DNA of 10,850 bases from Acidobacteriota bacterium (GTDB lineage: Bacteria; Acidobacteriota; UBA4820; DSQY01), in contig JAKAJA010000031.1 in assembly GCA_021814085.1 (NCBI GenBank), positions 1 through 10,850 of the forward strand, given 5' to 3'. Below the pieces are notes generated by a model, which did no database searches, had not been told where the DNA came from, and was given only the letters and a program-made list of their open reading frames with translations. Shown piece by piece: positions 1 through 6,600 of the stretch (positions are counted from its first letter, which is position 1; the number at the start of each line of letters is the position of its first letter). A program made the position numbers and the translations under genes.

Positions 1-292
1 CCATCATGGCGTAGCCGATGTTCTCCTGCATGAGGGAGAAGCCGGGGCCCGAGGTGGCCGTCATGGTCTTGGCGCCGGCGAGGCTCGCCCCGATGATGGC
101 GCCCATGGAGGCGATCTCGTCCTCCATCTGGATGAACTTCCCGCCCAGCTTGGGAAGGCGTCCGGACATCTTCTCGGCGATCTCCGAGGAGGGCGAGATG
201 GGGTATCCGGCGAAGAACCGGCAGCCCGCCGCGAGCGCCCCTTCGACGCAGGCCTCGTTACCGGCCAGGAATTTCACGTTCTGAGTCGTCAT
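1..292 (-). CDS. korA: 2-oxoglutarate:ferredoxin oxidoreductase alpha subunit, 3' part outside window
   Basis: The first 97 residues are visible; the gene continues past the left edge. The family oxidatively decarboxylates 2-oxoglutarate to succinyl-CoA with reduction of ferredoxin, or runs in reverse, using thiamine pyrophosphate bound mainly by the KorB subunit. The visible part is the N-terminal pyrimidine-binding-type domain. Recognisable blocks are GYPISPSSEI (residues about 29-38), QMEDEIASMGAIIGAS (about 55-70) and TATSGPGFSLMQENIGYA (about 77-94), all typical of KorA. The ATG at 290-292 follows an AGAGG ribosome-binding sequence 5 nt upstream that overlaps the korD stop codon, so the two genes are probably translationally coupled. 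Placement after sucC, sucD and korD supports 2-oxoglutarate as substrate. A related 2-oxoacid oxidoreductase (pyruvate or branched-chain) is the alternative but less likely. The thiamine-binding subunit KorB would be expected next, off the window. Confidence 0.9.
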   Translation of the reverse strand, partial: MTTQNVKFLAGNEACVEGALAAGCRFFAGYPISPSSEIAEKMSGRLPKLGGKFIQMEDEIASMGAIIGASLAGAKTMTATSGPGFSLMQENIGYAMM

Positions 293-301
293 GGCAACCT
301 C

Positions 302-613
302 TCAGTCCACGAAGATGGCGAAATCGGGGCAGCGGATCTCGCAGAGCATGCACTTGGTGCAGGCGTCCACGTTGGCCACCTCGACGTTTTTGAACCCCAT
401 GGCGAGGACCTTCTCGGGGCAGTAGGCGACGCAGATGTTGCAGAGGTTGCCCTTGCAGTGCCCCGGGATGACCGTGATGAGGACGTCCTTCTTGACCTTC
501 TGGCCGCGCCCTGCGGTAGCGACCTTTTCCTTCCTGATCTGTGAGAGGCGCGGAGACCCCACGGAATCTCCCGTCTCCTGAACGCCGCTTCGCGGCCCGG
601 CTGAGTTGGTCAT
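302..613 (-). CDS. korD: 2-oxoglutarate:ferredoxin oxidoreductase delta subunit, 2x[4Fe-4S] ferredoxin-type
   Basis: A 103-residue ferredoxin-like subunit that would carry electrons from the KorAB catalytic core to ferredoxin. Two cysteine clusters are visible. The second is canonical, C85-x2-C88-x2-C91-x3-C95-Pro. The first is C53-x4-C58-x2-C61-x3-C65-Pro, two residues longer between its first two cysteines than the usual ferredoxin pattern. A basic, low-complexity N-terminal stretch of about 40 residues precedes the iron-sulfur fold and is longer than in minimal KorD proteins. The frame is open further upstream to a TTG at 671-673, but the ATG at 611-613 was chosen because it has a good GGGAG site 8 nt upstream, whereas the TTG extension runs through a G7 tract. 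The stop lies 9 bp before korA. The symbol rests on context plus the cluster pattern; porD or a generic ferredoxin are alternatives. Confidence 0.85.
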   Translation of the reverse strand: MTNSAGPRSGVQETGDSVGSPRLSQIRKEKVATAGRGQKVKKDVLITVIPGHCKGNLCNICVAYCPEKVLAMGFKNVEVANVDACTKCMLCEIRCPDFAIFVD

Positions 614-621
614 TGCTTTTG

Positions 622-626
622 CTCCC
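622..626 (-). promoter_or_regulatory. Ribosome-binding site that fixes the korD start
   Basis: On the minus strand GGGAG lies 8 nt before the ATG at 611-613. It supports the 103-residue korD product over a 123-residue version starting at TTG 671-673. Confidence 0.65.
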
Positions 627-639
627 AGGATGGTTGTGA

Positions 640-691
640 CGGGGGCGAGCGGTCCCTCCGCCTGCCCCCCCAAAACTATCGCACGCCCCCG
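640..691 (-). repeat. 8-bp inverted repeat in the sucD-korD spacer
   Basis: The arms CGGGGGCG and CGCCCCCG (640-647 and 684-691) are perfectly complementary and separated by 36 nt. They fill most of the 81-bp gap between the sucD stop and the korD ATG, the widest gap inside the operon. In the mRNA the hairpin would enclose a G7 run. There is no T tract after it, so it does not look like an efficient terminator. It could stabilise or separate the sucCD and kor parts of the transcript, but in GC-rich DNA an 8-bp match can occur by chance. Confidence 0.35.
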
Positions 692-694
692 CGG

Positions 695-1570
695 CTAGGC
701 CTTCAGGGCCTTCATCATGGCTTCCCCGAGCTCCGTGGGGGATTTCACCACCGAGACGCCCGCCTCGCTCAGGGCCTTCATCTTCTCCGCGGCCGTTCCC
801 TTACCGCCGGCGATGATGGCGCCCGCGTGGCCCATACGTCTGCCGGGAGGAGCCGTTTGGCCCGCGATGAACGCCACGACGGGCTTTTTCATCTCGGCCT
901 TGATATAGGCCGCCGCCTCTTCCTCGGAGGTGCCGCCGATCTCGCCGATGAGGACAACGCCCTCGGTGGCCGGGTCGGCGTTGAAGAGCTTGAGGGCGTC
1001 CAGATGGCTCGTTCCCGGCACGGGGTCGCCCCCGATGCCGACGCACGTCGTCTCGCCCAGTCCGCATTCGGTGAGCTGCCACACGGCCTCGTAGGTCAGA
1101 GTGCCCGAGCGGGAGATGACGCCCACGCGGCCGGGCTTGTGGATGTAGCCGGGCATGATGCCCATCTTGCATTCGCCGGGGGTGATGATGCCGGGGCAGT
1201 TGGGGCCGATGAGCCGCGCGCCCGTGGCGCGGAGAGCGGCCTTGACGCGGGCCTCGTCTCGGGCGGGGATGCCCTCGGTGATGCAGACGATGACGCCCAC
1301 GCCCGCATCCGCGGCCTCGAGGACGGCATCCGCGGAAAAGGGCGGCGGGACGAAAATGAGGGCCGCGTTGGCGCCTTCGGCCCTGACTGCATCGGCCACG
1401 GTGTTGAAGATAGGGACCTTGTTCTCCCAGAGGGATCCGCCCTTGCCCGGCGTGACGCCGGCCACGACTTTCGTACCGTACTCCAGGCTCTGCTTGGTGT
1501 GGAAGGAGCCCTCTTTACCCGTGATGCCCTGGACGACGACCCGCGTGTCCTTGTTGACGAGAATGCTCAT
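695..1570 (-). CDS. sucD: Succinyl-CoA synthetase (ADP/GDP-forming) alpha subunit
   Basis: At 291 residues this is the normal length for SucD. It forms succinyl-CoA synthetase with SucC, interconverting succinyl-CoA, ADP or GDP and phosphate with succinate, CoA and nucleoside triphosphate through a phosphohistidine. Visible landmarks are the CoA-binding Rossmann start VVVQGITGKEGSFH (residues about 11-24), GPNCPGIITPGECKMGIMPG (about 122-141), SRSGTLTYEAV (about 153-163), GDPVPGTS (about 181-188) and GRRMGHAGAI, whose His248 is the expected phosphorylated histidine. The ATG at 1568-1570 is preceded by a run of six G 4 nt upstream, directly abutting the sucC stop codon (10 bp between the genes), which suggests coupled translation. 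Nothing looks damaged. Confidence is high; the only open point is ATP versus GTP preference. Confidence 0.97.
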   Translation of the reverse strand: MSILVNKDTRVVVQGITGKEGSFHTKQSLEYGTKVVAGVTPGKGGSLWENKVPIFNTVADAVRAEGANAALIFVPPPFSADAVLEAADAGVGVIVCITEGIPARDEARVKAALRATGARLIGPNCPGIITPGECKMGIMPGYIHKPGRVGVISRSGTLTYEAVWQLTECGLGETTCVGIGGDPVPGTSHLDALKLFNADPATEGVVLIGEIGGTSEEEAAAYIKAEMKKPVVAFIAGQTAPPGRRMGHAGAIIAGGKGTAAEKMKALSEAGVSVVKSPTELGEAMMKALKA

Positions 1571-1580
1571 ATCGCCCCCC

Positions 1581-2759
1581 TCACTTCACCGAAGCCACGG
1601 CCATCTGGGCCGCCTGTTTGAGGTTGTCGGCCACGGAGAATTTGAGGCCGGATTCCTTGAGCAGCGCCTTGCCCTTGTCCACGTTGGTGCCCTGGAGGCG
1701 CACGATCACGGGCAGGTTGACGCCGATCTCCTTGGCCGCCGCGATGACCCCCTCGGCGACCGCGTCGCAGCGGACGATGCCGCCGAAGATGTTGATGAGG
1801 ACGGCCTTCACGTTCTTGTCCGAGAGGAGGATGCGGAAGGCGTTCTTGACCCGCTCCGGGGTGGCCCCGCCGCCAACGTCCAGGAAGTTGGCGGGTTCCC
1901 CGCCCTCCAGCTTGATGACGTCCATGGTGGCCATGGCCAGCCCGGCGCCGTTCACCATGCATCCGATGGAGCCGTCGAGCTTGATGTAATTCAGGTCGAA
2001 CTTGCTCGCCTCCACCTCGAGGGCATCCTCTTCCGTTAGGTCCCGCATCTCCAGGATGTCTGGGTGGCGGTACATGGCGTTGTCGTCGAAGGCCATCTTG
2101 GCGTCAAGAGCCACCACGTGTCCGTCCTCCGTGGTGATGAGGGGATTGATCTCGGTGAGGGTAGAGTCCGTCTCCTCGTGGGCCCTGTAGAGGGCCATGA
2201 CGAGTTTGACGGCCTCCTTGAATGTCTCGCCCGAGAACCCGAGCCCGAAGGCGACCTCCCGGGCTTGGTAGGGCTGGATGCCCACGAGGGGGTCCACCCA
2301 GGTCTTCAGGATCTTCTCGGGGGTTTCGGCGGCCACCTTCTCGATCTCCACGCCGCCCTCCGTGGAGGACATGATGACGTTGGCCTGCTTGGCGCGGTCC
2401 AGCACGATGCCGAGGTAGAACTCCTTGGCGATGGAGCTGCATTCGGTCACGTACACCTTCTGGACCTGTTTGCCCAGGGGGCCCGTCTGGTGGGTCACCA
2501 GGGTGTTGCCGAGCATCTTCTTCGCGTACTCGGCGGCCTCGTCGGCGGTCTTGGCCAGCTTCACGCCGCCCTTGAACCCGTCCGTGAAGGCGCCCTTGCC
2601 GCGGCCTCCGGCATGGATCTGTGCCTTCACCACGACGGTTCCGCCCAGCTCCTTGGCTGCGGCGTAGGCCTGATCGGCGGAGAATGCCACCTTGCCCTTG
2701 GGAATGGCGACCTGGTACTTTTGCAGGATTTCCTTGGCCTGGTATTCGTGAACTTTCAC
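1581..2759 (-). CDS. sucC: Succinyl-CoA synthetase beta subunit
   Basis: A 392-residue ATP-grasp protein, close to the usual SucC length of about 390. It binds the nucleotide and receives the phosphoryl group from the SucD histidine. Visible features are the family start MKVHEYQAKEIL, the ATP-grasp block KAQIHAGGRGKG (about 45-56), the metal/nucleotide block EINPLI (about 203-208) followed by Asp219, and the ligase-CoA-type segment NGAGLAMATMDVIKLEGG (about 270-287). The start was set at GTG 2757-2759 because GGGGG lies 6 nt upstream and the product then begins like other SucC proteins. A TTG at 2763-2765 would add two residues but sits directly against the SD. It is the first gene of the sucC-sucD-korD-korA unit behind a strong sigma70-type promoter. 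Confidence 0.97.
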   Translation of the reverse strand: MKVHEYQAKEILQKYQVAIPKGKVAFSADQAYAAAKELGGTVVVKAQIHAGGRGKGAFTDGFKGGVKLAKTADEAAEYAKKMLGNTLVTHQTGPLGKQVQKVYVTECSSIAKEFYLGIVLDRAKQANVIMSSTEGGVEIEKVAAETPEKILKTWVDPLVGIQPYQAREVAFGLGFSGETFKEAVKLVMALYRAHEETDSTLTEINPLITTEDGHVVALDAKMAFDDNAMYRHPDILEMRDLTEEDALEVEASKFDLNYIKLDGSIGCMVNGAGLAMATMDVIKLEGGEPANFLDVGGGATPERVKNAFRILLSDKNVKAVLINIFGGIVRCDAVAEGVIAAAKEIGVNLPVIVRLQGTNVDKGKALLKESGLKFSVADNLKQAAQMAVASVK

Positions 2760-2765
2760 TGCCAA

Positions 2766-2770
2766 CCCCC
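2766..2770 (-). promoter_or_regulatory. Ribosome-binding site that fixes the sucC start
   Basis: The minus-strand GGGGG ends 6 nt before GTG 2757-2759. It immediately abuts the alternative TTG 2763-2765, which argues against that codon as the start. Confidence 0.6.
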
Positions 2771-2822
2771 TGACGGAATGAAACTTATCGGCCGAGTTCC
2801 GAAACGGCTCTCAAAAGTTGCA

Positions 2823-2851
2823 AGTATCGCATAGGGAAGCAGTTGTGTCAA
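2823..2851 (-). promoter_or_regulatory. Sigma70-type promoter of the sucCD-kor operon
   Basis: On the minus strand a perfect -35 TTGACA (2846-2851) is followed by a 17-nt spacer and the -10 GATACT (2823-2828), which matches TATAAT at 4 of 6 positions. Transcription should start near 2815-2817, giving a leader of roughly 55 nt before the sucC GTG. The leader contains a small interrupted hairpin (GAG..CCG TTT CGG..CTC) but no recognisable riboswitch. No operator palindrome was seen. The promoter makes sucC the likely operon head and separates it from the upstream GNAT gene. Confidence 0.75.
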
Positions 2852-2962
2852 TTGGGGAAAAGCGAAAGGCGATGGCAGAAAAGCGGACGGCACCGGGCCT
2901 GAGCCTACTCGTCCTGCCCGCCCGGCCGCGCGTACCACCAGGCCCTTATTGGGGATAAGCCC

Positions 2963-3559
2963 TCAGTCCATCGTGCCTTCAAATTCGGCGGTGAGAGATT
3001 CCATGGCCTCCCAGATCTGGGATACGTCGTTAGACATGATGCAGAGGTCCCGCTTCCGCCCCAGGCTATCTTTCACATGGCCTTTTAGAACGGCCTCCTG
3101 CTGGAACCCCAGCCTGAGGAATGCCTTTTTCGCGCCGGCCTGGTTGTCGGCCACTTCGGCCACCAGCTTGTCGACGCCCTGCTGCATGGCCACCTCCACC
3201 AGGCACCGCGCGAGCTCGGTACCCAGCCCCTTCCTCTGGAAGGCCTTGGCCACGGCCACTCGGATCTGGCCCACGTGGACCATCCACCCGTGGCGCCTGC
3301 GGTAGAGGGCGGCGTTCCCTATGATGGATTCCGGCGCCACGGCGACCAGGGTGAACATGCGTCCCGTCTCGTTCAGCTGGAGGTACCGCTCCACGAACTC
3401 GGGCCCGGTGACGTCGTCCCCGATGTAGAGACGGTCTTCCTCCGGCAGGGCTCTGAAGAAGCTCAGGAGTGCATCCTTGTCCTGCCTGCCCAGAGATCGG
3501 ATGACCACCTCTTTCCCGTTGCGAAGGGTTCGCTTCTTCTCAATGGCTTCGGGCTTCAT
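2963..3559 (-). CDS. GNAT-family N-acetyltransferase, substrate unknown
   Basis: A 198-residue protein with a single GNAT fold. The fold transfers an acetyl group from acetyl-CoA to an amine. The acetyl-CoA pyrophosphate loop is visible as QRKGLG (residues 108-113), fitting the family signature Q/R-x-x-G-x-G/A, on the expected strand-loop-helix (IRVAVAKAFQRKGLGTELAR). It is followed by the C-terminal GNAT strand and helix pattern (VAEVADNQAGAKKAFLRLGF, about 134-153). The N-terminal 60 residues include the common GNAT start RSLGRQDKDALLSFFRALPEED. No membrane segment or second domain is present. The ATG has a GGGGG site 7 nt upstream. The gene lies on the same strand as sucCD-kor but is separated by 197 bp holding the operon's own promoter, so it is probably a separate unit. 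Nothing in the sequence names the substrate; small molecule or protein lysine are both possible. Confidence 0.88.
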   Translation of the reverse strand: MKPEAIEKKRTLRNGKEVVIRSLGRQDKDALLSFFRALPEEDRLYIGDDVTGPEFVERYLQLNETGRMFTLVAVAPESIIGNAALYRRRHGWMVHVGQIRVAVAKAFQRKGLGTELARCLVEVAMQQGVDKLVAEVADNQAGAKKAFLRLGFQQEAVLKGHVKDSLGRKRDLCIMSNDVSQIWEAMESLTAEFEGTMD

Positions 3560-3620
3560 GGCGGCACCCCCTTTTGTACAATCAATTTACTGCTAAATCT
3601 CTGTCTTTTCCACCCCACTG

Positions 3621-3629
3621 TGCTAGAGT
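3621..3629 (+). promoter_or_regulatory. Possible extended -10 promoter of the cyclase gene
   Basis: TGCTAGAGT matches the extended -10 form TGnTATAAT, with TAGAGT at 3624-3629 agreeing at 4 of 6 positions. There is no good -35 at 15-18 nt upstream, as is common for extended -10 promoters. The start would fall about 15 nt before the ATG, leaving just enough leader for the GGGGG ribosome site at 3642-3646. The whole 91-bp divergent space between the GNAT and cyclase genes is AT-richer than its surroundings. Confidence 0.4.
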
Positions 3630-3650
3630 AAAAATCACCGTGGGGGCGCC

Positions 3651-6600
3651 ATGGACGGGGATGGGCACAGGGAAAAACTCGCCGCGTTTCTCCCGAGAAT
3701 TGCGTGGGGGCTCCTTCGCGAGAACAGCTCCCATGTCAGCCTTGATGGCTGCGCCGTTTTCGCCGATGTGGCCGGATTCACGCCCCTCGCCGAGAGCCTA
3801 TCCATGATAGGCAAAGAGGGCTCCGAGGAACTCACGCGAATCGTCAACGCGTTTTTTTCCACCATGGTGGGGATCGTTCACGAGGAGGGAGGCGACGTCC
3901 TGAGGTTTGGCGGGGACGCCATGACGATCTTCTTCGCGGCCGGCCTTCGCCCGGCGCTCCTAGCTTCGGCGCGCATGCAGGAGGCCGCCGGGCGGTTCTC
4001 GGCCATAGCCACCCGGGGTGGAGAGTTCTCCCTGGCCATGAAAGTCGGACTCGCGACGGGTCCAATCCTCGCGGGAATCCTAGGAGACGCACAGGCGGGA
4101 TCCGACTACTTCGCCGCGGGAGGGGTCCTGGATGAGGCGGCTGAAGCCGAGCACCATGCCGCGAAGGGCGAGATCCTCCTTTCGCCCGCCTGCGCCGGTC
4201 AGGCATCGGCCCTGGGCGCGAGGATTCGTACGAATGCTGACGGGTATGGGCTCCTCGAATCCTTGCCGGAAGGGCTCGCTCCGGCGATAGGGGCGGGTCC
4301 CGGTCTTAAAGCGCCGGCCATGCCGGCCGAACCGGTCCTGAGAGCTTTCCTTCCATCCTTCATCGTGGACAAGGCCGGCGTGCCCGAGGGCTTCCAATCG
4401 GGAGAGCACAGGCGGACCACGGTTCTCTTTCTGGCCCTCGAAGGGCTAGATTACGAAGCGGATGCCGGGGTGAGGGACAAGGTCGGGACGGTATATCGCG
4501 AGGTGGCTTCCGTGGTGCGGAGCTTCGGCGGGACGGTGAACAAGTTCGACATGGGCGACAAGGGCAGCAAGGCCATCTGCATCTTCGGGGCACCCGTCGC
4601 CCTGGACGGCCAGGAGGAGATGGCCTGTCGCGCTTCCCTTGCTCTACTCGAAAACAAAGTCCTCCACAGCCTCCTCACGGGCATCCGGGGCGGAATCACC
4701 TCCTCGTCCCTCTTCTCAGCCTATGTGGGCGGGGAGGAGCGGCGGGAATACACGGTCATGGGGGACGGCATCAACCTCGCCGCTCGCCTCATGTCCAACG
4801 CCAAATCATGGCGCATGCTCGCGTCAGAGGAGGTGGCCAGGGAGGCGGGCGGCGCATTGGAATTCCGTCCCCTGGACCCCATCTTCGTCAAAGGCAAAAA
4901 GGAGAAGGTGCCCATCTACCGCCCTTTGGGAGAGAGGGTGGAGGGGGCCGATGACAAGGTCAGCTTCGTGGGCCGCGGCGAGGCATTGGACGTACTCCTA
5001 TCCATCCTGTCCTCGGCTGATGCGTCCGGCCTGGCCTTCGTTCAGGGTGAGCCCGGGGTAGGGAAGAGCGCACTCCTCCACGAGGCCGGCCTTCGCCTCA
5101 ACCGGCGCGGCATCCGCCACGTCACCGTACCCCTCCTCTCCCATGAGGTGGGTGTCTACCTGGGCGCCTGGGGCGCGGTTCTCCTCTCCCGGCTGGGCAT
5201 CACCAGGCGCGACCCGGCCGAACTGAGGGCGGAAGCACTCAGGGGCGCCGTGTCCAGGGAGGACGCGGAATACCTGCCCCTCGTGGCGCCCCTTCTAGGG
5301 CTCGAAATGGCCGAGACCGACTCAACGGCCGGATTGCAGGCCAAGGACAGGAAGGACCTCACTTTCGCCATCCTGGCCAGGCTCCTCCTGAGCCAGGTGA
5401 CGGACGTTCCTTACGGCGTGTTCATCGATCCGGTGGAGCACGCGGATCCAGCCTCCCTGGAGTTCCTTCATTACCTGCTCACGGAGGCCGGAGATAGGCC
5501 TCTGAAGGTCTTGCTCGCGTCAAGGCAGCCGCCTTCGGATGACTTAATCAAGGCCCAGCTGGAACTCCGGGTCCTCACCCTCGATGTCCTGGGCCGACCC
5601 GAGGTGGAGGCGTTCCTGGTTCGGTCCGCCGGCATGGCGCCTCCAACGGAGCCCTTTCTGGACTTCCTCGTCCGGAAGACCCACGGCAACCCGCGCTTCC
5701 TCACCCAGCTCCTTGTGACGCTGCAAAAAGCGGGCGTCGTTTCCCCTGGTCCTTCGGGGCTTCTGGAGGCCGATGAGGACCGCCTCTCTTCGGCGGCCTT
5801 CCCCGATACACTGGAAGGCCTGCTCCTGGCCAGGGTGGACGCCCTGCCCGAGGAGGAGAAGCGGATTCTCAAAGCCGCGTCGGTATTGGGGGAGTCATTC
5901 TCCGTCTACTTGCTGGGAGGGCTCCTCGGCCGGGAGCCGAAGTCGCTCGTCCCGACGGTCCAGCGGCTCGCCGAGCGGGGTCTCGTCCGCATGGACGCAT
6001 GGGGAGACCGCTTCTACGCGACATTCAACGATTCCCTTATGCGCGACGCGGTCTACGAGGCTCTCAACTTCTCCACGAAGCGCGTTTACCACGGCAGCGT
6101 GGCGCGCCTTATCGAAGCTCGGGAATCCGCCCGTCCTGAAGCTTGGCCCATCCTTGGCTACCACTATCAAGCAGCCGGGGAAGACGGCAAAGCGGCGGCC
6201 TATACATGGCGGGCCGCACGGGACGCGAGGGCCCGATACGACAACCTCGTTGCCTATGACCTCTTCAACCGGTACGTGGTGCTCAAGGAGCGGTCCGGGG
6301 CAAGTCTCGAGGAAGACCAGGAGTTAATGCAGGCCCAGCTTTTCCTGGCCGAGGCCGCGAACGCCCTTGGCCGGCTCGATGAGGCCGATGCCATCAGCGA
6401 GAGGATTGTGGACTGTCCCGGTCCTCCGAGTGAGGAAAAGGTCGTCAGCCTCATGCGACTGGCGGACAACCAGCGGCGGCGGGGCAACCTCGAATCGTCC
6501 CTGGATATGTACCGGCAGGCTTCCGCCGTTGCCGGGGACCACGGGTTCGATCGGCATCGGATGCAGATCCTCTGCGATTCGGCGGTGCCGGTTGCGATGC

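Noticed and set aside
614..673. N-terminal extension of korD to TTG 671-673
   Set aside because: The added 20 residues cross the inverted-repeat region and a G7 tract, the start codon is weak, and the internal ATG has a well-spaced GGGAG site.
827..2834. Long plus-strand open frames (827-1621, 1155-2039, 2064-2834) opposite sucD and sucC
   Set aside because: They are antisense to two strongly conserved genes. Their translations are low-complexity and rich in His, Gly, Arg or Ala, with no recognisable motif, as expected from GC-rich shadow frames.
2895..2959. Possible terminator of the GNAT gene: 7-bp inverted repeat 2895-2901/2939-2945 and a 5-bp hairpin CTTAT-ATAAG at 2945-2959
   Set aside because: The longer repeat has a 37-nt loop and no adjacent T tract on the minus strand, and the short hairpin is too weak. 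Neither is convincing.
3560..3650. A sigma70 promoter for the GNAT gene in the divergent spacer (for example TACAAA near 3572-3577)
   Set aside because: No -35 at a suitable distance was found; the -10-like hexamer alone is too weak to list.
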